Of a stretch of 64,000 nucleotides of DNA, positions 52,776 through 61,442 are shown piece after piece. How positions within the stretch are numbered: the first letter of the stretch is position 1; every line of letters starts with the position of its first letter. Both the position numbers and the translations under genes were made by a program. The DNA lies in NCBI GenBank assembly GCA_947303805.1, contig CAMYZE010000001.1, positions 124,001 through 188,000 on the forward strand, written 5' to 3'. The notes beneath the pieces were generated by a model that made no database searches, was not told the DNA's origin, and worked only from the letters and a program-made list of their open reading frames with translations. Source of the stretch: an uncultured Clostridia bacterium (GTDB taxonomy: Bacteria; Bacillota; Clostridia; Lachnospirales; Lachnospiraceae).

Positions 52776-53804
52776 TTATTTAAGCAACTCTGCTATTTCA
52801 GGCAAAGTCATTTTTATAATGTCATATGTCCCAATTTTATTTACGTGAATAGTTGCAACCGTATCTCCACTCGCCTTCTTATCATGCTTTATAAGTTCGA
52901 CCACTTTATCTTTATTAAAGTCACAAGAAGTTGGAAGACCATATTTTTCAAGTATTTCTTTTATAGCGGATTTAACTTCAGGTGATGAGAAATAAAGCAT
53001 TCCGATGCCGACACATTCACCATGAAGAAGCTTAAGATTCATTGTCTCTTCTATAGCATGCCCTATTGTGTGACCAAAGTTTAAAACTTTTCTTATGTTT
53101 TTTTCTTTCTCATCTTTTTCTACGACATCTTTTTTTAGAAGCAGTGATTTATAAATTATTTCTTCAGCATTTTCTAAAATATCAGGTTTTGTATTTAGAT
53201 ATTCAAAAAAATTTTTATCAAATGTCGCTGCCATCTTAATTGATTCTACGAGACCGTTTTTAATTTGCCTATCCGGGAGACTTTTTAAAGTTTCTACATC
53301 TATAAGTACACCTTTAGGCTGAAAGAAACTCCCAACAATATTTTTTACATGCATAAAATCTATGGCAGTTTTTCCACCGATAGATGAGTCAACCTGAGAT
53401 AGAAGAGTAGTTGGTATATTATATAAATCAATACCCCTCATAAAAGTGCTTGCAACAATTCCAGAAAGATCTCCCACCATGCCGCCACCAATAGCTATGA
53501 GACAGTCAGTTCTTGTAAAATTATTTTCAACAAGAGTTTTTAAAACTTGCTGATAATTATCGAAATTCTTGTTTTCTTCACCGTTTTTTACAACAAATAG
53601 ATAAAAATTATTTAGTTTGGCTTTAATTTTATCCAAGTATTCACTTGGTATATTGTCGTCAGTGATTAGTAAAATCTTTCTCTCGGGATTTGAATTATTT
53701 ACATCAAAATATTTATCTATGTCAGACAAAATATTTTTTCCAATGTATATATCATACTCAGCTTCGCTAAGAGTTACATGTATTTTTTTAATTTCGTTTT
53801 TCAT
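52776..53804 (-). CDS. aroB: 3-dehydroquinate synthase
   Basis: AroB turns DAHP into 3-dehydroquinate using NAD+ and a divalent metal. The start at 53804 (MKNEIKKIHVTLSEAEYDIYIGKN) is chosen over 53849, which adds an atypical hydrophobic leader. In the 342-residue product the motifs IGGGMVGDLSGIVASTFMRG, PTTLLSQVDSSIGGKTAID, and the metal-binding His in LNFGHTIGHAIE and LLHGECVGIG are intact. A TACAAT sits seven bases before the ATG with no Shine-Dalgarno site, suggesting a leaderless mRNA. Co-transcribed with the aroE-aroK fusion. Confidence 0.95.
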   Translation of the reverse strand: MKNEIKKIHVTLSEAEYDIYIGKNILSDIDKYFDVNNSNPERKILLITDDNIPSEYLDKIKAKLNNFYLFVVKNGEENKNFDNYQQVLKTLVENNFTRTDCLIAIGGGMVGDLSGIVASTFMRGIDLYNIPTTLLSQVDSSIGGKTAIDFMHVKNIVGSFFQPKGVLIDVETLKSLPDRQIKNGLVESIKMAATFDKNFFEYLNTKPDILENAEEIIYKSLLLKKDVVEKDEKEKNIRKVLNFGHTIGHAIEETMNLKLLHGECVGIGMLYFSSPEVKSAIKEILEKYGLPTSCDFNKDKVVELIKHDKKASGDTVATIHVNKIGTYDIIKMTLPEIAELLK

Positions 53805-53921
53805 AAATATAATTGTATCATAATAACAAAAAAATATAAATATTCCCACATTTCTGCCACAATTCTACCGATTTTTAGACCTATTTTTAAAGGATGCCAT
53901 ATGTTATTATCGTATCATAAC

Positions 53922-53999
53922 AAAGGCCTCCTTTAATTATATATATACAGCAGAGTGATCTGCCAAAGACACCGCAAATCCCATACCGCGGTGTTTTTT
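53922..53999 (+). ncRNA. Candidate short RNA: two hairpins and a terminator upstream of MFS genes
   Basis: Three hairpins follow one another: AAAGG-cct-CCTTT (53922-53934), GCAGA-gtga-TCTGC (53950-53963), and an ACACCGC/GCGGTGT stem (53969-53994) followed by six T. No coding region on this strand precedes it, so it would terminate a short RNA or an attenuated leader of the downstream MFS genes. No clear promoter was found. Confidence 0.45.
53969..53999 (+). terminator. Terminator upstream of the tandem MFS genes
   Basis: A 7-bp GC-rich stem, 12-base loop and T6 lie 83 bases before the first MFS start codon. Confidence 0.75.
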
Positions 54000-54051
54000 G
54001 TTGCTATAATCTTTTAAATATTATAAAATATTTATGGTAAGCAAATTGAAA

Positions 54052-54070
54052 GGGCGAGTTTTACGAGCCC
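54052..54070 (+). repeat. GTAN-family hairpin, copy g (head altered)
   Basis: The core GGGC-GA-GT-TTT-AC-GA-GCCC is intact, but the 5' head reads GAAA rather than GTAN. It abuts the AAGGAG ribosome site of the first MFS gene. Confidence 0.75.
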
Positions 54071-54081
54071 AAGGAGTCAAT

Positions 54082-55287
54082 ATGTCAATGTATAATTTTT
54101 TATTTGTAATTTTTGTAAGCTATGTATTATATGGTTTATCAGGAAACTTATTAAACAGTGTTTGGCCAAAAGTTGCTGGTGACATAGGCGCAGCAGTGGC
54201 ACTTCTTGGTATAGTGTCAACACTTTGCAATATAACATCAGGTGTCACAAGTGCATTTGTATATAAAATTAGAAGGAAGTATGGAACAAATGTGACTGTA
54301 TCAATAGGACTTGTATTTATGGCACTAAGTCTTATTTTGTATGGAGTAGCAACTAATATATATGTGATAGGAATAGGATTTATAATGCTCGGTGTAGGAA
54401 ATGCTATAGTTGATGTAGGTGCGAATAGCTATGTTATAAAAGCATATGATGCAAAAAAGGTTTCTTTACTTCATGCTTGCTGGGGAATAGGTTCTTCCAT
54501 AGGGCCTATGATTATGGCACTATCTATCACATTTTTAAACAACTATAGAGCCGGATTTGCCATAGGTGCAACTATTATAATAGTTGTATTTATCTTGATG
54601 CGATTTATGAAGAGAAAGTGGGAGGCAAATAAGGAAAAAGTTGCAAAAGAAGTTGTTGAGCTCCACTCTGTGTCACAAGAAGAGAAGACAAGCACAAAAA
54701 CGTTTGCAGATATAGTGAAGATAGATTTAGCACTTATTGTTATGATTTGTTTCTTTTTTGGAAATGCATTTAATGGATTGATGAATACGTGGATTGCAAC
54801 TATATATGTTGAACAGAGACATTTAACTGTAATTGAAGGAGCAAATCTTGCAACAATATTTTTTGCAAGTCTAACTATCACTAGAATAGTTTTAGGATTC
54901 ATAGGAAGTAACATTAAAACAAAGAATGTCATTTTATTTGGAATAATCTTATCAATTATAGGTATCGGCATTATGTTTTTCAAGTCAACAAATATGAATT
55001 TCTTATATTTAAATGTTGCAATATTGGGAATAGGAATAGCGCCAATAATTCCTTTCTTTAATCATTACTTAAAAGACCTTTTTGGTGAAAATAATGTTGG
55101 CGAGATTTTAGGTTACTGCTCTATTTTTAGTCTTACAGGTATAGGTATTTCTTCATTCTGTGCTACTCTTGTTGTAAGATTTTTTGGAATAGATGTAATT
55201 CAAATATATATAATGGCGGTTGTTATAATATTACTTGCAATATTTAGCTATATTGCTTATAGAGCAGATAAAAGAGCAAAGATATAA
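54082..55287 (+). CDS. MFS transporter (first of a tandem pair)
   Basis: The start at 54082 (MSMYNFLFVIFVSYVLYG) follows AAGGAG. The ORF from 54034 would translate the hairpin repeat and is rejected. The 401-residue protein has about 12 spans, with GLVFMALSLILYGVATN, the AYDAKKVSLLHACWGIGSSIGPMI helix motif and a basic central loop (RKWEANKEKV). The last motif also occurs in the next gene, so the two are paralogues of one MFS subfamily, similar in style to sugar/fucose-permease-like members. The substrate is unknown. Confidence 0.85.
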   Translation: MSMYNFLFVIFVSYVLYGLSGNLLNSVWPKVAGDIGAAVALLGIVSTLCNITSGVTSAFVYKIRRKYGTNVTVSIGLVFMALSLILYGVATNIYVIGIGFIMLGVGNAIVDVGANSYVIKAYDAKKVSLLHACWGIGSSIGPMIMALSITFLNNYRAGFAIGATIIIVVFILMRFMKRKWEANKEKVAKEVVELHSVSQEEKTSTKTFADIVKIDLALIVMICFFFGNAFNGLMNTWIATIYVEQRHLTVIEGANLATIFFASLTITRIVLGFIGSNIKTKNVILFGIILSIIGIGIMFFKSTNMNFLYLNVAILGIGIAPIIPFFNHYLKDLFGENNVGEILGYCSIFSLTGIGISSFCATLVVRFFGIDVIQIYIMAVVIILLAIFSYIAYRADKRAKI

Positions 55288-55299
55288 AAGGAGTAGGCT

Positions 55300-56493
55300 A
55301 TGACAAAGACATTTATGTTTATCATTTACATTTGCTTTGGAGTTTATGGATTATGTAGCTCCTTAGTTGGAGGTATCTGGCCTCAGATGGCATCTGAACT
55401 AAAAATTGATACAGCATCCATAGGTATCATATTTACTATTACAAGCATTGCATCAGGACTTTCGAGTTTAATGACATTTAGAATAAGACAGAAACTGGGA
55501 TCTAACCTCACGAGTATTTTAGGCCTTTTATTATATGCGATTAGCATGATTCTTTATGCAAATGCAATTAGCTTGCCTATGTTTTTTGTAGCCGGAGCCA
55601 TTTTAGGTTTAGGAAACGGAATAATTGATGTAAATTCTAATAGCTATGTGGTAAAGGCATATGATGCCAAGTGGGTATCATTTATGCATGCGGTTTGGGG
55701 ATTAACCGCAACAGCTGCACCAATGCTTATGACATTTGCACTTTTATATACGCCTTCATATAGAAATGGTTTCAACATAGCACTCGGTATAACAGTAATA
55801 GTTATAATCGTTCTTATTCTAATGAAAAAATATTGGATTAAAAAGAGAGAGACAATAGATAAAGAGATTCTAAGCATGCACTCAGTTACAGAAGAAGAAA
55901 AGTCGAGTGACATAAAAGTGTTAGAAGTTTTGAAGATGAAAAAAGTTTTACCAACTTTGCTTTGCTTTACACTGTCAATCGGTTCTGGTTGCGCATTTAT
56001 GGCTTGGGCTGCAACAATAGTAGTAGAACAAAAAGGAATTTCTATAGTAGAAGGAGCAGCAACAGCGGCGATTTATTCATTTGCGCTTACTATAGGACGA
56101 ATATGCATGGGAATAGTTGCTGAAAAAGTTGGAACAGATAAGATAATAAAAATATTAGCATTTTTAGAGTCAGCATTAATTTTTATGCTGTTCCTGCCAT
56201 ATAGAGGTGTGTGGCCTGTATATGCAAATGTTGCATTAATCGGATTTATGTCAGGACCACTTACTCCGCTCTTAAATGCCGACTTAAAAGAATTGTTTGA
56301 TACAAAAATATTAAGTGTAATTATAAGCCTTGCTGGAGTATTTGGACTTTGTGGTATTGCTGCTATGTCAATACTCATGACAGTGGCATCAAATGCAATT
56401 TCAATTAACTATGTGCACATCGTTCCAGCGATAGGCTTTGCACTGTTATTTGTAATTTATAGTTATGTGAGTAAGAGAACTAGTATCGATTAG
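55300..56493 (+). CDS. MFS transporter (second of a tandem pair)
   Basis: The 397-residue protein shares the plan and key motifs of its upstream neighbour (VNSNSYVVKAYDAKWVSFMH and AVWGLTAT, KYWIKKRETIDKEIL, and ILSMHSVTEEEK in the central loop). It therefore arose by tandem duplication. AAAGGAG precedes the ATG 12 bases after the first copy, so the two form an operon. They may form a heterodimer or take related substrates. The 3' end overlaps convergent malQ by 14 bases. Confidence 0.85.
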   Translation: MTKTFMFIIYICFGVYGLCSSLVGGIWPQMASELKIDTASIGIIFTITSIASGLSSLMTFRIRQKLGSNLTSILGLLLYAISMILYANAISLPMFFVAGAILGLGNGIIDVNSNSYVVKAYDAKWVSFMHAVWGLTATAAPMLMTFALLYTPSYRNGFNIALGITVIVIIVLILMKKYWIKKRETIDKEILSMHSVTEEEKSSDIKVLEVLKMKKVLPTLLCFTLSIGSGCAFMAWAATIVVEQKGISIVEGAATAAIYSFALTIGRICMGIVAEKVGTDKIIKILAFLESALIFMLFLPYRGVWPVYANVALIGFMSGPLTPLLNADLKELFDTKILSVIISLAGVFGLCGIAAMSILMTVASNAISINYVHIVPAIGFALLFVIYSYVSKRTSID

Positions 56494-57967
56494 TGCTTAT
56501 AGTTAGGTCTCTTAGGAAATCTTTTACCTCGTCGTTTAACTCATAAGGAAGTAGTCTATAGCTCCAGTTCATAGGGCTTAGAGTTGATGGCACATTCATG
56601 CGGCCAATACTTCCTGTGCCAAGAATGTCTTGGAACTGAGTTATGACGAGGTTTGCCTTACTGCCACATAACACTTGTAGTGCCTCTTTATAATAATTTG
56701 CAGGATCTTTTAAATGCAAATATTCTATAGCGTAGTTTTTATCATTTTCGTTTATTGAATTAATCCAACCCATAAATGTATCATTGTCATGTGTGCCAAG
56801 ATAGGCTATACAATTTTCTGGATAAGTATGTGGGAGGTAGTCTGTGTTACTTTTGTCATTTGCATTAAAAGCAAACTCCATGACCTTCATACCAGGAAAA
56901 CCTGTATAATTTAAAAGTTCTTTAACTGAATCGGTTAAGAATCCGAGATCTTCAACTATTATTTCTACATCACCTAAAGTTTCTTTTATTGTCTTGAAAA
57001 GATTTTTCCCTGGGGCTTCGACCCATCTTCCAATAGTTGCATCTTTATTTCCAAAAGGAATTGCATAGAAAGAGTCAAAACCTCTAAAGTGGTCAACTCT
57101 AATAACATCATAAAGTCTTTGAAGACGAGAAAACTTATCTATAAAATATTTGAAGCCACTTTCTTCAATGAGCTTATAATTATAAAGTGGATTTCCCCAA
57201 AGTTGTCCTTTTAATGAATAACCATCAGGTGGGCAACCAGCAACTTCAATAGGAAGCTTATTGTGGTCAAGATGGAAAATTTCAGGATGAAGCCAGACAT
57301 CAGAGCTATCATAAGCGCTATAAATAGGAATATCGCCAATTATCTTGATGCCCTTTTCGTTTGCATACTTTTTTAATTTAAACCATTGTCTGAAAAAAAG
57401 GCACTGGATGGTTTTATAAAAATCTATTAGTTCAAAGTTTTCTTTTTTAAAATTATCTAATGTTTCAAGATTACAGAACTTATATTCATTTGGCCATACA
57501 TCAAAAGATGCACCATTAAACTTTTCTTTTATTGCGAGAAACAGAGCATATTCGTCACTAAAAAATTCTTGCTTAGAGTGAAAACTATCATATTCGTCTT
57601 TATATAGATTCTTAAAGTTGTCACAGGCAATTTTTAATATTTTATATTTATTGTTGAATTGTTTTTCATAGTCAACACGTCTTGGATTAGTGTCGGTTTC
57701 TAAATGTTTGTAGTCAGATTCTTTTAGTAAACCTTCATCTTTTAGCAAATCAAAATCTATGAAAAAAGGATTGCCACCGAAATTTGATATAGCAGAATAA
57801 GGAGAGTTGCCAAAACTCGTATGCATTATAGGAAGCATCTGCCAGTAATTTTGTTTTGTGTCAACTAAAAAATCCACAAATGAATAAGCCTCTTTTCCAA
57901 GAGTTCCGATGCCATACTTTGATGGCAGAGAGAAAATTGGCATTAATATTCCGCTACTTCTTTTCAT
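56480..57967 (-). CDS. malQ: 4-alpha-glucanotransferase
   Basis: This GH77 enzyme transfers alpha-1,4-glucan segments between chains in maltodextrin or glycogen metabolism. The 495-residue length and motifs are typical: RSSGILMPIFSLPSKYGIG at the start, GDIPIYSAYDSSDVW, the catalytic nucleophile in IRVDHFRGFDSF, the acid/base Glu in IVEDLGFLTD, and YLGTHDNDT. It is cytoplasmic. A hairpin element lies just upstream. No other glycogen genes are in the window. Confidence 0.95.
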   Translation of the reverse strand: MKRSSGILMPIFSLPSKYGIGTLGKEAYSFVDFLVDTKQNYWQMLPIMHTSFGNSPYSAISNFGGNPFFIDFDLLKDEGLLKESDYKHLETDTNPRRVDYEKQFNNKYKILKIACDNFKNLYKDEYDSFHSKQEFFSDEYALFLAIKEKFNGASFDVWPNEYKFCNLETLDNFKKENFELIDFYKTIQCLFFRQWFKLKKYANEKGIKIIGDIPIYSAYDSSDVWLHPEIFHLDHNKLPIEVAGCPPDGYSLKGQLWGNPLYNYKLIEESGFKYFIDKFSRLQRLYDVIRVDHFRGFDSFYAIPFGNKDATIGRWVEAPGKNLFKTIKETLGDVEIIVEDLGFLTDSVKELLNYTGFPGMKVMEFAFNANDKSNTDYLPHTYPENCIAYLGTHDNDTFMGWINSINENDKNYAIEYLHLKDPANYYKEALQVLCGSKANLVITQFQDILGTGSIGRMNVPSTLSPMNWSYRLLPYELNDEVKDFLRDLTISTNRY

Positions 57968-57991
57968 AATTAAATCCTTTTAAAAAATATT

Positions 57992-58014
57992 GGGCTCGTG
58001 TAACTCGCCCTTAC
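57992..58014 (-). repeat. GTAN-hairpin element, copy h
   Basis: On the minus strand it reads GTAA, GGGC-GA-GT-TAC-AC-GA-GCCC, a consensus copy, located just upstream of malQ. Confidence 0.8.
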
Positions 58015-58032
58015 GAGTAAACATATGATAAT

Positions 58033-58057
58033 AAAAAAACCCCACATATAAGTGGGG
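58033..58057 (-). terminator. Terminator of the 154-residue membrane protein gene
   Basis: On the minus strand a CCCCAC/GTGGGG stem with a 6-base loop is followed by T7. Confidence 0.85.
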
Positions 58058-58075
58058 TAATAAAATAAATCTAAA

Positions 58076-58540
58076 TTATTTTCCAGCTGCTTTTTTGATA
58101 TTGTTAGCTGCAACGAATATAAGTATGCTTATAAGACAAGCAATAATGGCACTTGCGATTTGTCTTGCATCTGAAGCTTGAGTTTTTTGAATGACTGGAA
58201 CTAATACAGTGCCAACACCTATTAAACTAGAAATAACGTCAATTAGTGCAATTACCCAAGCTGGCATAATCTTTGAAATGTCATTTGCTGCTCTAACTGA
58301 GAAAATTCCTAAAAGTAAATCAACAACACACAATATGATTATTGTGAGACCGCCAATACCTAAAAATGCTACAACAATAGACAAATTACTACCAGTGGCA
58401 ATTTCCCCTCCAGCAGCTCCAGCACCTATAATTGAACCGCCTGCTACAGCAAGAATTCCCAAAATAATTCCGAGAATACCACTGATGATTGAAATAATGC
58501 CGAAAACTTTTAAAATCATTTTACTTGCATTTAGACTCAT
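58076..58540 (-). CDS. Hypothetical four-span membrane protein
   Basis: The 154-residue protein has four hydrophobic segments (about residues 10-40, 53-80, 92-118 and 128-148). The first is Gly/Ala rich (GILGIILGILAVAGGSIIGAGAAGG). I do not recognise a specific family. It resembles small 'DUF4064/DUF4190-like' membrane proteins in style only. It is a single-gene unit with its own terminator and AGAAAGAAGG upstream of the ATG. Confidence 0.65.
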   Translation of the reverse strand: MSLNASKMILKVFGIISIISGILGIILGILAVAGGSIIGAGAAGGEIATGSNLSIVVAFLGIGGLTIIILCVVDLLLGIFSVRAANDISKIMPAWVIALIDVISSLIGVGTVLVPVIQKTQASDARQIASAIIACLISILIFVAANNIKKAAGK

Positions 58541-58627
58541 AAAATAACCTTCTTTCTTTTAATAATTTACTTACTATTATAGTATAAAAGAATGTATATG
58601 TCAAAAATTTGAAGGAGATAGACATGC

Positions 58628-58640
58628 GTAAGGGCTCGCA
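58628..58640 (-). repeat. Partial GTAN-hairpin fragment (copy i)
   Basis: GTAAGGGCTCGCA matches one arm of the palindromic family but the second arm is absent. It is probably a decayed copy. Confidence 0.4.
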
Positions 58641-58664
58641 CATAGTGACTATATGTGTTATAAT
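58639..58664 (+). promoter_or_regulatory. Promoter region of the purine phosphorylase gene with inverted repeat
   Basis: TATAAT at 58659-58664 is immediately preceded by cacatagtgactatatgtg (58639-58657), with 6-bp CACATA/TATGTG arms. The repeat would overlap the -35 and spacer, so a repressor site is plausible. Confidence 0.45.
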
Positions 58665-58716
58665 TTAGGCACTAATTGTTAGAATATAAAAAAGAACATT
58701 ATTAGAGGGGGTAGTT

Positions 58717-59538
58717 ATGAGCAAAGAATATAAAATATTAAAAGAGGCATACGATAGTATTAAAAAGAAAATACCATATGTGCCAGAAATTGCAATCACA
58801 CTTGGCTCTGGTCTTGGTGATTTTGTAAATGATTTGAAAATAGATGCAGTAATTGACTACGCAAGCATTAAAAATTTTCCAAAGGCAACAAATCAAAACC
58901 ATAAAGGAAAGTTTGTATTTACTACCATAGGTGGTAAAAAAGTTCTTGTGATGCAGGGTCGTATTCATTTTTATGAAGGCTACAGCGCTATCGAAGCAGT
59001 GAGACCTGTGAGACTTATTGCGATGATGGGTGTAAAGAAATTAATTTTGACAAATGCAGCAGGCACGCCAAATAAAAAATATCGTCCAGGTGATATAATG
59101 ATTATAAAAGATCACATATCATTTTTTGCTCCAAATCCTCTCATTGGTGAAAATGTTGAAGAAATTGGAATAAGATTTCCTGGTATGACAAATGTCTATG
59201 ATCCAGATATGATAAAGGTAATAAAAAAAGTTGCTACAAAAAATAAAATAAAACTTCAAGAAGGTATTTACTGTCAATTAAAAGGGCCATCATTCGAGAC
59301 GGCAACTGAAGTTAAATTACTCGGAAAACTCGGTGTTGATGCAGTAGGTATGAGCACAGTTATAGAAGTTATAGCAGCAAGACATGCCGGTATGAAGACA
59401 GCGGGACTAAGCGTCATCACAAATATGGGAACTGGCATATCAAAGGTAGAACTTAGTGATGATGATGTGAGAGAGACGGCGGCAAAAATTGCAGTGAAGT
59501 TCGAAAAACTCGTTAAAGGGATAATTGCAAATTTATAA
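58717..59538 (+). CDS. punA: Purine nucleoside phosphorylase
   Basis: The enzyme splits (deoxy)inosine and guanosine with phosphate to base and pentose 1-phosphate for purine salvage. The 273-residue protein is the trimeric PNP-I type: ITLGSGLGDF, HKGKFVF, MQGRIHFYEGY, LTNAAGT, QLKGPSFET, VGMSTVIEVIAARH and VITNMGTG. In the purine-binding pocket the usual NxAAG is present, and the Asn before AAG supports 6-oxopurine preference (inference). A strong AGAGGGGG precedes the ATG. Confidence 0.93.
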   Translation: MSKEYKILKEAYDSIKKKIPYVPEIAITLGSGLGDFVNDLKIDAVIDYASIKNFPKATNQNHKGKFVFTTIGGKKVLVMQGRIHFYEGYSAIEAVRPVRLIAMMGVKKLILTNAAGTPNKKYRPGDIMIIKDHISFFAPNPLIGENVEEIGIRFPGMTNVYDPDMIKVIKKVATKNKIKLQEGIYCQLKGPSFETATEVKLLGKLGVDAVGMSTVIEVIAARHAGMKTAGLSVITNMGTGISKVELSDDDVRETAAKIAVKFEKLVKGIIANL

Positions 59539-59545
59539 AAAAGTG

Positions 59546-59592
59546 GGGCTCGCATAGCTCGCCCGTACTGTAGGGGCGAGTTACACGAGCCC
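59546..59592. repeat. Inverted pair of GTAN-hairpin elements (copies j1 and j2)
   Basis: j1 (59546-59568) is on the minus strand with a GC-TAT-GC core, and j2 (59570-59592) on the plus strand with GT-TAC-AC. They lie head to head, one base apart, like a BIME of enterobacterial REPs. The GGAG just after j2 is the ribosome site of the next gene. Confidence 0.8.
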
Positions 59593-59603
59593 TGGAGAAA
59601 TTT

Positions 59604-60524
59604 ATGGAGAATGAATATACATTATATTTAGATGAGAGTAAGTCAGTTGACAATATTTTTGTCATAGGCGGATTTGCATGTCATATTGAAAAAGAAAAAG
59701 AAATAGAGAGAAGGCTAACAGAGTTAAAAAATGCAGTTTGGAAAGGAGTTAAAGATAAAGATTCAAGAGTTTTTCATGCGACTGATTACATCAAAAGATA
59801 TCCAGAAGCATTTATGGATTTAATTAAAATAGTGAGAGAAGTAGATGGTGTAGTATTTGCAACTGTAATCAAACTTGATGAATTGCATGAAATATTTGGG
59901 ACAGCATTTACTAAGAATGAAAAAACTGATTTTGCGCTTGTGGATAATCCATTTAATATAGCACTTGAAAAAGTAATAGAGAATTATACCCATTATTTAT
60001 TTTATAGAAATGGTTTTGGTAAAACTATATATGAAGCGAGAAATACAGAAGACCAAAAGTGGAATATGAGCCCAGACTTTTTACTTAAAAAGGACTATCT
60101 TAGAATAATAGCAAATAGCAAAGGCGTAGGATATATAAACTATGAGGCTCTACAACTCTGTAATACAAATTTTTCTGTAAAGAAAAAAAAGGAAGACGTG
60201 GCAGGACTTCAGATTGCAGATAATATCGCTTATATAATAGCAAGATCTATGAGTCACTCTTTAAAAGAAAATATAAATATAGAAAAGATATTTGACGAGA
60301 TATTCGACCTTGCATACAATGGAAACTTTGATAAAAGAAAAAAAGACTTAAGACATTTTTATGGTATAAGGATTTTACCTGAGATGTTTAGAACCATCCC
60401 AATGGAGCGAAAAGGAAGCGAGCAGATAAAGTATTATAATCAGATGATAAACCAACTTGAAAAACAACTTGAGATTTTAAAAGATCCAAATAGTAAAAAT
60501 AACTTAATGCAAGGGGAAGCGTAG
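59604..60524 (+). CDS. DUF3800-family protein
   Basis: The 306-residue protein has the DUF3800 hallmarks: an early acidic YLDES motif (residues 8-12), a following VIGGFACH strand, an internal conserved Glu region, and LQIADNIAYIIAR. These arrangements suggest an RNase H-like fold with a two-metal site. Homologues occur with mobile elements and defence islands, but the activity is not established. GGAG lies before the ATG. It is followed after five bases by a membrane protein and then a HAD phosphatase, so the three form an operon. Confidence 0.75.
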   Translation: MENEYTLYLDESKSVDNIFVIGGFACHIEKEKEIERRLTELKNAVWKGVKDKDSRVFHATDYIKRYPEAFMDLIKIVREVDGVVFATVIKLDELHEIFGTAFTKNEKTDFALVDNPFNIALEKVIENYTHYLFYRNGFGKTIYEARNTEDQKWNMSPDFLLKKDYLRIIANSKGVGYINYEALQLCNTNFSVKKKKEDVAGLQIADNIAYIIARSMSHSLKENINIEKIFDEIFDLAYNGNFDKRKKDLRHFYGIRILPEMFRTIPMERKGSEQIKYYNQMINQLEKQLEILKDPNSKNNLMQGEA

Positions 60525-60528
60525 AAGT

Positions 60529-61440
60529 ATGGAAGAAAAAAAGAAACAAAAAGTGTTTTATATTTTGAGAATTATAATACCATTACTAATAGCAGTATTA
60601 TCTTTTTCTGTGTTGTCAAACTTTGCAGTTTCAGACAAAGTTCATAATAATACCATTGCCACATTGCAGGCAAAACAGGATAAGGTCCTACAACTAAGTG
60701 CTGCTTCTACTGCTATAGCAGCAGGTGCGTCACTTGTGCTTGGAGATAGAGCAGTAGCAGTGTCAAATAAATTACTAGATCTGACAGGATATTTTATAAT
60801 TATACTCAGTGCAATTTTATTGGAAAAGTATCTGGTGACGGTGATGGGGTTAGTTTCATTTAAAATAATTATTCCTATAGCATGTATTATATTTAGTATA
60901 TTTACAATTATTGATAGAGAAAATATGAGAAAGCTAGCAATTAAACTTGTGACATTTGCAATAGTTGCATTTATGGTTATACCATTTAGTGTAGTTGTTT
61001 CAAATGTTATAGAAAATACTTACGGCAACACAATAAATAAAACTATTGAAGCAGGCGAGGATTTAAAAGAAGAGTTAGAAATATATATTGACAATAATAC
61101 CACTAATGCCAATAATAATAACTCGATTAACAATTATGTAAACGACAAAGAAGAAATTGATTCAAATAGTGGCTCTTGGTTTGAAAATATTGGAAAGAGT
61201 GTAGGAAACTTTGTTTCAGGAGCTGTAAAAACTGTCACAGGAAAGGCAAAAGAGTGGATTGATAAATTGACAACTCAACTTAATAATATGATAGATGCAA
61301 TAGCTGTTATGATTGTTACAACTTGTGTGATACCACTACTTGTTATAGCTTTCTTAATTTGGGTAGTTAAAATGTTATTTAGTATTGACATCGATGTTAA
61401 TACAAAGAAAATACCAAAGTTGTCTGATATTAGGAAATAG
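60529..61440 (+). CDS. Hypothetical membrane protein with extracytoplasmic Asn-rich segment
   Basis: I do not recognise the family. The 303-residue protein has an N-terminal span (about 10-32) and a soluble segment (KVHNNTIATLQAKQDKV). A cluster of three hydrophobic segments spans about 80-165. An Asn/Thr-rich, amphipathic region (about 180-245, with TTNANNNNSINN) precedes a final span (about 258-282). It is in an operon with the DUF3800 gene (4-base gap) and the HAD phosphatase (2-base gap). Confidence 0.6.
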   Translation: MEEKKKQKVFYILRIIIPLLIAVLSFSVLSNFAVSDKVHNNTIATLQAKQDKVLQLSAASTAIAAGASLVLGDRAVAVSNKLLDLTGYFIIILSAILLEKYLVTVMGLVSFKIIIPIACIIFSIFTIIDRENMRKLAIKLVTFAIVAFMVIPFSVVVSNVIENTYGNTINKTIEAGEDLKEELEIYIDNNTTNANNNNSINNYVNDKEEIDSNSGSWFENIGKSVGNFVSGAVKTVTGKAKEWIDKLTTQLNNMIDAIAVMIVTTCVIPLLVIAFLIWVVKMLFSIDIDVNTKKIPKLSDIRK

Positions 61441-61442
61441 TT

